In this document: piece by piece, positions 1 through 12,100 of the stretch | Numbering within the stretch: position 1 is the stretch's first letter | Layout: each line of letters opens with the position of its first letter | Assembly: GCA_004194705.1 (NCBI GenBank) | Contig: SADC01001204.1 | Coordinates: 1,612,001-1,676,000, forward strand | Length of the DNA stretch: 64,000 bases | DNA from: Ditylenchus dipsaci | Lineage: Eukaryota > Nematoda > Chromadorea > Rhabditida > Anguinidae | Reading direction: 5' to 3' | Program-made: the position numbers and the translations under genes | The notes under the pieces: generated by a model | What the model was told of the DNA's origin: nothing | Database searches by the model: none | Seen by the model: only the letters and a program-made list of their open reading frames with translations

Positions 1-1265
1 ATTTTTTTGGTGAAGGCACACTTGGTAAAACAAAATTTTGGTGAAGGCTTTCTGGTTCCTTTTGTGTCACAGGTATGATGACTCTGATGTATTTTGAGAT
101 ATAGAACCTGAGACCTAAAAAGCGACCCAATCACGTTTAACGCGGCACCACGAGCTCAACTGAGGAGTACCGTTATAATTGGTTTATTAGACTGAACCAA
201 GCAAACCAAGTGGTCGTCCAATTGGAGCAAAATTTTTTTTTTACTTTCTCGGCTTCCAAAACCTGGTTTCTAAACTAAGAGCAGTTTCGTAAGTGAATCG
301 GTCATGATAAACATGAATCCGGTATCACAATTAAGTTTTTCAAGTATTTCACGTAAAAGTACTTTTGGGATATTTTCATGTTCTTTTTTGCTTTTGCTAG
401 ACAGTCCAAAAGCTTATTTTATACGACTTTAAAGCACTTTCTGGTGCCATTTTCATGCCGGTCCTAAGCCTTTTATTTGGCTGCATGTCTCTGTACAAAT
501 TTTTTGTGCTTCCCGTAAAGATGTAAGTTTAAAAAAGGGCCTAAATGATTCTTTAAACATTTTTACACATGATTTTTTTTGAACGTAGGCAGACGACATC
601 CTATTACAAAGCTCAGACAAAGAGCTTTCTTGAAGTGTAAAAAAGAAATAATTTCACTGCTCACCAGCCTAAGAAAGAACCCTACCTCACCTTAATGTGA
701 CGTTACGAAAATTGGGCTTTTTGTGGACATTTCACTTGTGTCTGGAAGTTCCATTTTGTGATATTCGTGATCGGCAGGTCTGAAAACCCTATGTTGTTAC
801 TATGTGCCGGATTTTTTGAGGTCGGTGCCGTAAATCGGTGCCGGTGCTGAAATTATGAAAAAAGGAAATTACATCGGTGCGGCACCGGCACCAGACAGCT
901 CACGACCCCGCACCGGTACCGAAAATTTTTTGGTCGGTGCCGTGAGCTGGTGCCGCAATTCTAAGATTTACAACACTTGTTACTAGGTTGGATTCGGTCG
1001 GTTGACCAACAACCGAATTTTTAGGTCAATAAACCAAAACCAAAAAACCGACCGAAAAATGCGGAAAAACCGAAAACCGGGTTTAGCGAAATACCGGTTT
1101 ATTTAAGTCAAAAATTAACCGAAAACCGGGTTTGAAAAAAACCGGTTTTTTAAACCGATCGATCTCAAAAAACCGACCGAAATAAATAATAAGTCTGAAT
1201 ATAATTACAAACACAAATTAATGCCAATTATTTGTTCGCCAAGGCAAAATCATACAAGGTTTTCA
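1..1265. other. Intergenic, short-unit repeat arrays
   Basis: No gene is seen. About 803-950 holds an imperfect inverted array of GGTGCCG/CGGCACC units. About 985-1180 holds AACCGG/CCGAAAA-type units. Both resemble the subterminal arrays of complete elements elsewhere in the window, so they may be ends of eroded transposons. The rest is unremarkable. Confidence 0.4.
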
Positions 1266-1273
1266 TAGTGGGG

Positions 1274-2367
1274 CAGGGCTGTGCACGGGCCGGGTTTTGG
1301 TCGGCCCGGCCCATAAAAGCCCGGCCCGGAAGGGTGTCGGCTCGGCCGAGCCCGGCCCGGCCCGAAAAGCCCGAAAATTTCCAAAGCAGAATTCTAACAT
1401 TTTTTAAGTAACAAAATATCAGAATTTCATTTTTTGTGCTAAATTTTGGCGTTGAAATAAACCGAAAAAGCTGTTTTGACCTCTTATTTACAGGGTGTGT
1501 CAGAATTACGCGCACATTGCTCTTTCTGTCTTGATTTTTTCATATGTTATCAATTTTAATTGCATTTATGCTGTCTGCATGGTATATCTCTTCCTTTTCG
1601 CTTATTTCGCTTATCTCTCCCCTTATGCTTTTTACGTTTAGATCATGGCTAATATCAAGAATAAAGAGCAAGCAAACCAAATTTGTTTGAAGCAGTTCAA
1701 ACTTGGTCTAGAAGAGATGTTCCGAATAATCGACAGTGGGCCTTCCTAAAGGTTTTAACTTTTGTCTCAATTTATCCTTTTTTGTTGTGTTTCTTATTGT
1801 TTATTATTGTACGAATAAAGATGAATGGGAAGTCTGTGTCATTGATTATTATAAACCCCGAGAGATTTCCTCGGGTTAGGGTCTCGAAAACGGAAATGGA
1901 CCGGGCAAGGAGCTACCTCGCCAAATTTTTCGAAAAAGTGCGCGTAATTCTGACACAGCCTGTATATGAAATGCTCTTTATCTTTCTGACAGCTTGTATG
2001 TCTGAGTCAGACAGTCTGACTACATATACACACTTCTTATTTTGCTTTAGCGCTTTTTATAATAAAAATAGTGTTTTAGTACCAACCTATTCTGACTTTT
2101 ATCGATTTGTTTTGTTTATTATGCTTAATGCATGCATGCTCGGAACAATTTAAGTCAATCTTTGATTTGAACTTTTTTCAGGTTTAAAATCTCTTTATCA
2201 ACTATCAGACTTAATGCTGTTCCGTATTGCTCTGATATACCTATTTAAAATCATAATTTTGAAGTTCGAGAAATTCCAGGTTATTTCAGATTTACCGGGC
2301 CGACCGGGCCGCGGGCCTGAAGTTTTAAGGCCCGGCCCGGCTCTGGGCCGGCCCGTGCCCAGCCCTG
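1274..2367. mobile_element. hAT-like non-autonomous transposon with GGCCCGG arrays
   Basis: Ends are CAGGGCTGTGCACGGGCCGG on the left and the inverse, GGCCCGTGCCCAGCCCTG, on the right. The flanking octamers TAGTGGGG (1266-1273) and TAATGGGG (2368-2375) match at 7 of 8 positions, as expected for a hAT target-site duplication. Next to each end are repeats of GGCCCGGCCCGG. No transposase was recognised. A TA-flanked element (1491-1962) is nested inside. Confidence 0.75.
1491..1962. mobile_element. Mariner-like MITE nested in the hAT-like element
   Basis: The left end TA|CAGGGTGTGTCAGAATTACG and right end CGTAATTCTGACACAGCCTG|TA are inverted copies flanked by TA, the Tc1/mariner target site. Open frames inside it look incidental and have no transposase motif. 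Confidence 0.7.
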
Positions 2368-2720
2368 TAATGGGGTCAATACTTCGGCGTCGGTTAATTA
2401 GGATTGTTCTTTTTTGCTTCTGTTCAGAAAAATCGTTATACTACATTTGGTGCTTACCTTTCTGGTTCTTTATCAGGTGCAGTAACCATAGTGTCTAGCT
2501 TGAAAGCAGAGCCATATATACTTGATTGTGCCAGCAACCAATTTTGTGATGTTTGCAGGCTGTGTGTATGCATAAGTAAATGCCCAACAAATTCATTTCC
2601 GCTCTTTGGATTTGTATTATTACTGCTACTGCATATGAAACAACACATAATTATAAGCTGCTATAAGGAAAATTTCAGGGACTTTTATTTTCATTTCATT
2701 CAATTTACATGCGCATTTTA

Positions 2721-2858
2721 CAGTCGACTCTGTACATCCTGGTGACCGGCTTTAGGTGTGCACTATATAGTGTGTTCATTCTAGTCATTTTAATTAACCG
2801 CTGGTCAAAAATATTGGGTCCACTGAAAGCTAGTGTACACTACATCGAGAGTTGACTG
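2721..2858. mobile_element. Pogo/mariner-like MITE (138 bp)
   Basis: TA|CAGTCGACTC on the left and GAGTTGACTG|TA on the right are imperfect inverted ends with TA flanks. CAGTCGA-type ends recur at 13498, 21368, 31934 and 47796. Confidence 0.6.
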
Positions 2859-3960
2859 TACAGCCGAGTCTTTTCATGATAACCCCCGCCGAAGTGGTTG
2901 GCTCGGTTGGTCCCTTGGGAACCACTTTGGAGATATCAGACTGCAGTCTACATCATGTCCAAGTGTTACTGTTATTTCACAATTTCTTTTGTTTTTCACA
3001 AAAAAAGCTTCTATCTGAAGCTTTTTTACCTAAGCTTTTTTACAGGCTTCACCTTTCGGGGTTCTGCTCTATCTTTTGTGTTCGAAAATAAGCAAGTTGT
3101 ATCAAACTTGCTTTAAATCGAAGGCTGAAAAAAGGAAGAAAAGAGAGAAGATACTTAAGGCCGGAGTGTAGGATGACAGCATCAACATCGAAGGGAGCTA
3201 GAATTTTCATTTGGTCGTATACAACATGCTTATTTTCGAACAAAAAAACAAAGAGCAAAACCCAAAAGGTAAATCCTCTAAAACGGCTTAAAGGAGCATA
3301 CCAGTGCGAGACACTGCAATTACCACCAATTTTTTTCTCTCATGACAGTTTTCCATAAGCGTTCTACCTGATCCGACGAAATTTTTTTGCCCGCTCATAA
3401 AAATAGGATAAGGTCATAAATATATGATTTGACATCAGATTTGAGTGAAAACTTGGGCGATTAAAAAAAAACTGCTTGCGCTGGTATGCCACTTTAAGCG
3501 CACATCCAGAGAGTAGCCTTTTCTGTAAAAAACAAAGGAAATTGTAAAATAAATTTGTACATTATGTACACAATTCAAAAGTAATAAATAAAAAACAAAA
3601 TTCAACAAAATATTCCTTTAAAAAACACGTTTTTTAACGGCACGCAATTATTGCCACTCCGTCAGCACAGCACGTAAGTGCCAAATCGCTTTAGCCGGTT
3701 TTGGCGCTTCAGCCGGCGCCGGCGGTGTAAATGAAAAAGCGCCGGCACTTTTTATTTTTGGCAAGCGTGCAAGTATGCTTGTGACTACCTTTATTTTTCC
3801 ACAAATGCGAAGTTTCGTAGATAAATTTGGGTTGAAAGTTCATATGTCTTCTGGTAACACTTAAACAAAAAGGTAACCAATGTCGGTTTGATCATCTTGT
3901 AATAATTGAAAGCACAAAAAGAGGCATTGTTATTTTGTAGCTAAATGTCTTCAGGCTTAA

Positions 3961-4191
3961 AGGGCATGGTCACATGTTTTTGAATTTGTCCTCGCCAATT
4001 CGAAACTTTTTCGAACTATTGAACTTCTGTAAAGATTTTTCAGCTTGGTTTCTAACAAAACAAGGCCTAGAATTTAATTTTAGGTAAAGTTTTGTTAGAA
4101 ATCAAGTTGAAAATCCATTCAGAAGTTCAATGATTCGGAAACAAATTTTGAATCGGCGGGGACAAATTTTTTAACAGGTGACCATTCTCCT
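3961..4191. mobile_element. PiggyBac-like palindromic MITE, copy 1
   Basis: Flanked by TTAA (3957-3960 and 4192-4195). The ends are AGGGCATGGTCACATG and an inverted GACCATTCTCCT. The interior is a near-palindrome around GGTTTCTAACAAAACAAGGC. It is the same family as 36811-37042. Confidence 0.65.
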
Positions 4192-4906
4192 TTAAGAGAA
4201 TATTGCCGTCTATTACAACGAGAATTTCATAATTTTAACTGTCGAGAGACAGCTTTTTACTCCGAAAAAATGCATGAAATTTTTTAAAATTAAATTACTA
4301 TTAAAAATCATTTTTAATCCGAAAAATAATAACTTCGCGCATTTTCGGAGCAAAAAATATATAAAAAGCTCCCCGCCAATTCAAATTACAAAATTCTCAA
4401 TATCGGCAATGGTCTTTTAATAAATTTTTAATAAATATATGGGAGTGATAGTATTTACACGGTACTTTAGTTAGAAACAATGAAAATTACCCAAATATTT
4501 TTTTTATTAAAAAATAGCTGCCAACAGCGAATTATTATTTACACAGTCCAGTCCACCTATTATCTGTTGTGTGTACATCAAAGAACAAACAATGCCTGAC
4601 TCACCACCCCCCCCTTTGATGTTGATGGAAATCAGATGTGAGTGGTGGTTATGAAGATGTGGTAAGGGCAGGTGTGTGTGCACCAACCTCTAAAATTCAT
4701 CACCAGATTTTGGTCAGAAAAGGGTAGATCAGTGCATTAGAGCAGCAGACAAGTAGTAGTCAAGGACATCAGGCTGGCAAGGCGCACAACCAGGCAAAGT
4801 CTCATTTTCAAACTGTCTTTTACTGTTTTTTTGTCCATCTTAAATCATATAATAAGTAAATGTGTGAATTTAATATAATGAATTTTTTACTTCACTGAAC
4901 TGTGTA

Positions 4907-5187
4907 CTGGGTGCGCCAAAAGTCCTGACACGGACAAAATTCAAGATTTTATGTCCCAACCTAACAATATTAAAAAACAATAATACCATTCGAAAGCTTA
5001 GACAATTCTGCACAAGATGCATCATTCAGAATTTGAAATACCAACCTTTCGCATTTACGTAGGCACGTATTCTTTTCCGCCAACTTTCGACCGCCGAGAC
5101 GAGCCAATTTACATCAATTTAATTGATTTGCTGCACCTTTTGTGGTACATAAACTTCGAAGGCAAATAAAACTTTTGGCGCACCCTG
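4907..5187. mobile_element. Mariner-like MITE with GGGTGCGCCAAAAGT ends
   Basis: TA|CTGGGTGCGCCAAAAGT on the left and ACTTTTGGCGCACCCTG|TA on the right. It is short, has no gene inside, and its TA flanks fit Tc1/mariner. Confidence 0.65.
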
Positions 5188-8023
5188 TAGAGCGGTCAAA
5201 AAGATTCGATCATTGTTTTTTTTTAAAGTTTGTCTAAAGATACAGCAAATTGAAGGAAACCCGGATTTTTAGGGTTTCAGCTAACAATTAAAATCAACTT
5301 TTTGGCCAGAAAAGTTCTGCTTTTCAAAAAATACAAGATTGTTAGGATATCTTTTTCTTTTTGAAACAAAAATCGACTCTACCGCAACGAAGTATGAAAA
5401 AATAGGCTCGTCCTAACGTACGAATCAAGGCAATAATCTCGCATCTGTTGGATAGGGCTATTTGCACTGTAACTCGCTGGTATAACTTGTTAATATCCCA
5501 AATGAAGATTTGATCATTTGTAAAGTGTGCGAACTCCAGAAGATTAACTATAAAAGGAGATTGTGAGTTAATCTTCTGTGGTTGCCCACCCTAACTATGA
5601 CCACCAACACCACTATCTACTGGCCTCCTCCTTACTTGTTTGGGGGTGGTTGTGTGTGACAGAACAATTACCCCTCGTCTACCACCCTCTCGAGAGTATT
5701 GTCCCCTTGTTGTTGAGGTCTCCTTGATGTTGTTGTTGCTGGCTGTGTTCGCTCATTTATTCATTGCAAAGACTATTAAAATGTTTTGGTATTAATTTGT
5801 CAAAATGTTTCTTTATTTTGTTCATGAAAATTTAACTTTTCCTAGTTTTAATCAAAGTAGATTGATTTTTTAACTGATTTTTGCTGTTATTTCAGTAAAT
5901 TATTACTTGGAGTCAATTCAGTTGATACTTTCAGATATATTAGGTTTTTCTTGCAACACATTTACTAACCCGGCCTCATCACTAAAATAATGTATCATTT
6001 TGCACATTGATACTCATATCAATGGTTTTTATTCTGATTCTTATCTAAAATGGGCCACCATGAGGCTGTTGTGATATCAGGGCTCGGTAGTTCTTTTGAA
6101 AGCAGCTGGCATATATTATCACTTTTCGTAAATGTGATTCCCGGCTTTGTTTCACTACTTTTAGCTTTATGTGCTACTTTTAGCGCTTAATATCTCAAAA
6201 ACTTTCACTTTTTGTCTAACTTTTTATCTTAAGAAAAAAATTCACGGCAAGACACTAAACCAAGCCTACTTCTAGGCTAATTTCAGTTATAAACACGAAA
6301 ATCATGTTTGTTTCGCCTCGGGATAAAACGCCACCCTTCGATACAAAGCCACAAAAATGGAACAATGTGCTGGACTTTGACTAAAATTCAGTCAAAGTGA
6401 CAACCCTCGATCGAGGGTTGTCACTTTGACATTTGTCACCTGGGGCCAGTCCTAAGTGGTGGCGTTGTTTCGGGGGTTGACTGTATTTATGATTTTTAGC
6501 TAAGCTTAAACTTTAAAGTACCCTTGATTCGGCAGATGGGCGGGAATAAAAATATCAAAAATTTAAGTGAAAAAGCAAAAGGTCTGGCTTGTAATGACTC
6601 ATGAGTGGTCACCCATTTAAGTATCAAATATTGTACAATTGATTAAAATAATTAAATCAATCATAATTTTTAGAAAAAGGAGAGAACAAAGATAAATTTG
6701 ATTTTTGTAATATACCATAATTATTCTAATACTGTAGAAACCCGTCTCTAATAGTAACCCACCCTCCTATTTTTTCATTGAGATTAAGGAGTTAAGGGCA
6801 TATTTGATTGACAATTTCAAGTTTTTAGTGGATCGAAAAATATTAACCCCGGTGTTTCTATCAGAGTAATTACGGTACGCAGTTAGATCACTAATAAATA
6901 GTAAAAAAATTAGCAATATTTATTGAATAATACACTAATTTTTTTCAATTTTTCATTTACTAGTTTCTGTTATGAACTTTTTTTCCAATAAAAGCTTTGG
7001 TCAAACAGCTTTGAGTCCCAAGAGGAAAGCTTTTTGTGCAAAAATTCTGCTCCTGCCTTGTCCATCTGATGGTTTGCAATGGCCAGTGGGGAGAGCGCAA
7101 GGCAGCAGCCTGTCAAAGCCTGTTATTATTACTGATGCTGCTGCTGCTACAGCAGACAATCTGTGTCTATCTCCAAGTCTGTATGCATCATCTAAGGCAT
7201 CCCTCCTTGCTTCTTTTCTCTCTTTCTCAGTGTTATTGCTGCAGCACAGAAAAGCAGAATTTTGCCGTTTGGGATTGAATCGGATTGAATTTTGTGGTGT
7301 TGTTATTGATTCCTTCTATTTCCCTCTGTAATGCCTATCAATAAACAAATCACTATTTAGTGGTGTGGGTAGGTAATCCTCCATTTATCAAATAGTTTTG
7401 GAGAATATTATTTTGGTCAAAAAATTGCATATTCGGTAACTGAACTCATCACTTTATTTTTTACTCTAAACTTTTTTCAACCTCCTTAGAATTAGCATTG
7501 TGAAGTGAGACTTTATTGGCTCAAAGCTTTAGTTGGGTATACAGACACCGGTGCCACTTATAACACTGTTTATTAAGCATGAGTGAAATCCAGATCAAAA
7601 ACTAAATTTGAAACAAACATTGGTGTGATTTAGACTAGTCATGTAAGGCTTGTGGTTATTTCTTCTGGCACAGGTCAGCATGTTGGAGTTGCTTATCAGG
7701 CCTTTTTTTATAAATAGTGGGTAAATAGTTCTTTCGGTACTTGATGTGATGGGAACAGCAGTATTGTTGTGCAGCTTACTCATTCTAGTTACTAACTTCC
7801 GCTTTCGCTGGTTCTCTTTTTTTATCTTTTTGGATTAGTTCATATTGAGAAAAGCGTTTTTTGTGTAAAAATATTTGTGTTGATGATGTGATGATTTGGG
7901 AATGTTGTATTGTAATTGTTATTGATGATGGTGATGCAAAATAAATGATTTTCGGAAATTCAGGGTCCCCTATTTGAGGATTCAGACCGAGCTTACTTCT
8001 TCTGACTGCCTTTTGTATTATTG
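5188..8023. other. Upstream region of DIP2
   Basis: No gene is seen. It should contain the DIP2 promoter and 5' UTR, but I could not fix a start site. A perfect palindrome centred on CCCTCGATCGAGGG lies at about 6395-6432, within an eroded repeat that ends in GTTGACTGTA at 6485. About 6730-6880 resembles a degraded TACCGTATTT-type MITE. Open frames near 6972-7331 have no family resemblance. Confidence 0.35.
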
Positions 8024-9138
8024 ATGCGAGTTTTGCCGGAGATAAATGTCGCCAAACTACCTGATCATGTTCGCTCCAATTGGCTTTATTGGACTTGGAA
8101 CTTTCGGAAGGTGACATATTTGAACAGGCAATCAAACAGGAAAACTATAATTTCTATTATTTTAGGAGATAAACTGAGAAAGGGTATGAGAAGAAACGTC
8201 GCATATTGCTAGCTCCATATGTTCAAGCCCAAAAAAATAAATCAGGTTTGCCACTATTTCACAACACCTAACCAACCCCATTCCAGCAGCTCCAGCAGAT
8301 CCACTACTGCTGCCAACAACACAAATGCCACTGGCCAAAAGAAGTCTCAGAGGAGGTTGACAAGGAATGACTCTAGATATCATTCAGGTTAGTGATCAAA
8401 TATTTTTAAATCACGACTGGGAATGTAGGTAGAAAAAAGTGGCTGAAAAAAACTATTTTGAAATCATCAAAAATGTTTCAATAGATCCCGCCCCAATGAT
8501 GGTCATAATTCTGAAAAGACACGATGGAATATAGGTGGGACTGCAGGCACTTGGTAGAGAAGTGTTAATTTTTTTGAGAAACCTCTTTGTTTCATAGTTT
8601 AACTTTTTCGTGTTACGTTTTGCACAGATGTTGTAACAAATTATATCTCGTCAGAAACTAGAATACCAGAGCCAACTGTTAATGCAAGCGAATAGGTGCC
8701 TTTTGATGTAAAAAAGTAAAACAAAAAAGCGGGCATTTTCTACCCAAAAGCGGGCATTTTCTACCAAAAGCGGGCATTTTCCCTTTTGTCCGAAAACTGT
8801 GGCAGAAACACGAATCATAACAAAATCGTTCTTATAATTTATATATTTATCGTTTATATAGTCTAGTAAGCAATTGGCAATTTGAAACATTCATTAATTG
8901 ATTTTAGAGATTAGACAAGAAGCAGTGCAGCAAGCTCTTGCAGCCTGGGGCATACGCAACACCATCACAGTCGGCACACCTGATGACACCACCAAGATCA
9001 ATAGTCAACCGTCAGAAGGGATTCCTTCATTGCGCGCACCTGTTTCCAGAAGAAATGGCTCCACTTCCAGGTCACAGTCAAGACAAAGTCGCCATCCTGC
9101 ACTAACCATCGCCAAGCCAATGCAACAGTGCTGTTCAG
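8024..9138 (+). CDS. DIP2: DIP2 exons 1-4: DMAP1-binding domain
   Basis: Exons are 8024-8110, 8166-8245, 8287-8387 and 8908-9138. Exon 1 encodes MRVLPEINVAKLPDHVRS and then, after a lost base near 8078 (an AA that should be AAA), LALLDLELSEG. Exon 2 should read GDKTEKGYEKKRRILLAPY, but one A is missing from the AAA near 8171, so a TAA appears in frame. The exon 2/3 junction is one base out of phase, explained by one missing G at 8245. Exons 3-4 join as RYHS|EIRQEAVQQALA, a hallmark of the DMAP1-binding domain. Introns 1 and 2 are only 55 and 41 nt. Family knowledge: this domain binds DMAP1-type partners and is usually cytoplasmic in DIP2. Boundaries of exon 3 are less certain than the others. 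Confidence 0.88.
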
Positions 9139-12100
9139 GTAGTTTTTATTGTTGTTAGCATGAAAACTCGCAAAGTTGACAAATCCAGCTGCATATTACG
9201 CTCTAAATGGGGCATTTAACATTTCAAATCACGAATAAGGTTGAACATCACGGCTTTTTTCAAATGTTAGCCGGTAGCCATAGATCTCACCGAAGTTGCA
9301 TTGTCCTTTAATTTTTATCTTTAGCTATTTTTATCTCATTTTCGGCGCTACTGTAATATAACCCCCCCCAAAAAGCGCTACTGTAATATACCCCCCCCCC
9401 CAAAAATCGACCTACTGTCATATACCCCCCCCCCCCAAAACCGACTTTTTTAGGGATGGTCAAAAACCATTTTTACACAATAATTTCGCCATAAAAGGAC
9501 CAGAAAAGCAATTTAAATGGATTGCGGGCTGTATTGGGATGGGAAGGGAATAATACAGGGGCCACTTCTCGAGATGGTTGGGATCCTTAGAGTAATAATT
9601 CTCTTAGCGTCTAAAGGTGCTTTCAAACCCAGGAACTTGTGGTGCAGGCATAAGTATAAGTACTTTTCATGGACCAACCCATCAGCGGGGTGGACCTCGC
9701 GGTTTACTCACAAGCCTAGCACTTTTTGGGTGCTAGGCTGAATTTTTGGATGCTGGGCCTCTGGCCCGGCCTTGTAGAACGAGGGGAAATGCTCTTCGGC
9801 GAATAAATAAAGATGTTGAACATAGTTTGGATACTGGGGCCTACCGCATAAATAACTCTGGTATGCATGCTTTTTCATGCATCCAGGGTCGCTTTCGAGT
9901 GATTTGTGTCTAAGGTATGTGAGTGTGCGCATCTCAACTCCAAGCCCCCAAGCCCCAAGCCCCCGAAGGGGGCGCAGGGGGCTTGAGAGTTAGAGAGAGT
10001 ATTCCGAGAAGTACACTTGATCATAAAATGCATATAGAGTCTATTTTTGCCACGGCCCGAGTTGAAAAACATGGTAAAGCAGCTAAAAGAAAGTGGCCCC
10101 TGTATTATTCCCTTCCCTCCCAATACAGCCCGCAATCCCATTTACATTGCTTTTCTGGTCCCTTTATGGCAAAATTATTGCATAAAAATGGTTTTTAGAC
10201 ACTCCCAAAAAAGTCGGTTTTTGGGGGGGGGTATATGACAATAGGTCCGATTTTTTGGGGGGGGGGGTATATTACAGTAGCTTTTGGGGGGGGGGGTATA
10301 TGACAGTAGCGTCTCATTTCTTATTATCTGAGTCTCGAAGACCATATGAAGAAATCAACGTGAAACAGTGAGAAAATCTAAGATTCACAATTTTGTGCGA
10401 TTTTTTAACGTTGAAAAAACTTTGCATAATCTACGTTTTCAAAAGCCTGTATTGAACATACATGACTTCTTGTTATCCTCTTATTTCATCGACACGCTTT
10501 GAAACATCTTGGCTATGTCAAGCTTCCAATTGAAAATAGCAGCAATCAAAACTTAAAAAATTTCTGGGTGTGATGCATGAAGAATTCATAAACTGGCTAA
10601 AATTGAGAATTGCGTGCAAAAATTTTTTTTAGAATTGTTTTCCCAGGCTGATGGTCTCCATTGAAAAAATATTTAGCATAAAAACTTTTTCCTTGTTTAT
10701 TGGATTGTTTGTTGTATCAGATTGTGTTGCAGATAGGGGTTGATAAGCCAGCTAGCTTTTGCTGCTCCATGTCATGCCTATGACACTCCTGACGTGTCTC
10801 TACAAATAAGCCTGTGCCCCCCTTCCAATAATGTCCAAAGCCAAATTGTTGTTCTGCCTATTCAATCCTATCTTTTTTTGTTCAATTGATTGGCAATCCG
10901 GTGCTTGTGGTGGTTTATTACACTTTTGTCACAAAAGGCTAGAAACAACAACTAAGATCCACTTGTCCCCACCCAAAACCTTCTTTTTCTAGTAAAGGAT
11001 GACCTCCTCCCCTCATTTGTTGGGTCCATCCATCAGTGCTGAAGTGGAAGGGGATGTGCCCTCTCCCTCATTTGCAATTTCCAACTGACTGACCCATCCA
11101 CCCACCCCACCGACAAGCCACAAATACCCTTATTTCTTATAAAAATCAACTTATATAAATCCAAGAGTAAATTTTCCTCTAATGGTCGTTGGTTTATTAA
11201 ACAGGTTTGTTGGTGGAGACCCTAAAATCCTAGGATTGTCAGTTCAGGTTTTTCAATTGAGCGAGTATACCAGCTCCGTACAGCTCAAAATAAGCGGGAA
11301 CCAGTAAATTGTTGGAGCATCTCTGTTTTCACTCGTTGGTGACTCCATACTACTTTTTAAAACTACCGTATTTCCTCTAATAAGGCGGCCGCCGCCTTAT
11401 TTTTCAAACCCCCAAAATCTGAAAATTGTCAATCAAAAATGGCCTTAACTCTGAAATTTTAGTCAAAAAATGAGGGGGCCGCCTTATTAGAGCGGGCCGC
11501 CTTATTAGAGGAAATACGGTAGATAGAATATTTTTTTTTCTTGTCAGATAGGACCAGAGACGTAGCTAGGAGGATGCTTAGGGTCGGGGTTGTCTAAAGA
11601 ACCCTCGTGGTCATTTTGTCTACACCGTTTTAGATTCTTGATCTACATTTTTTCAAAAAACATCAGTGGAGAGGACTAAAGTCCGGCTAGCCCCCCCCCT
11701 CTCTGGTTACGTCCATAGGTAGAAAGGTTATGAAAAAATTCAAGAGAGAAAAACACTGCCGGTGGTCACCGGTGGAGGATTACGAATTTTTTCCAATTCT
11801 GTGATTTGGGTTTGGAGTGAGCAAGATATTTTTGATCTACTGAACTTAGTTAGCCAATGAATTGATAGCAAGTGTTGTTGGGCAAAGCCGAACAAGTGTA
11901 AACTAACTGGGTGGGGCACCAATTGGTTTCGTAACACACCAACATTTTATGGCTGCTTCACAACAACAACTGGAAATCAAATTGATTGACTGGCCAGCTC
12001 ATCATCATCAGTTTGGATGACTAGCTAGCTAGTCTTTGGCTTTTGAGCTAGGTGGTGACCAGTTAATTAAGTGTGGACTTGCTAGAAGTGTTTTAACAGG

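Noticed and set aside
1683..2153. 156-codon open frame overlapping the hAT-like element
   Set aside because: It crosses the end of a nested TA-flanked MITE, has no transposase motif and has a hydrophobic, low-information composition.
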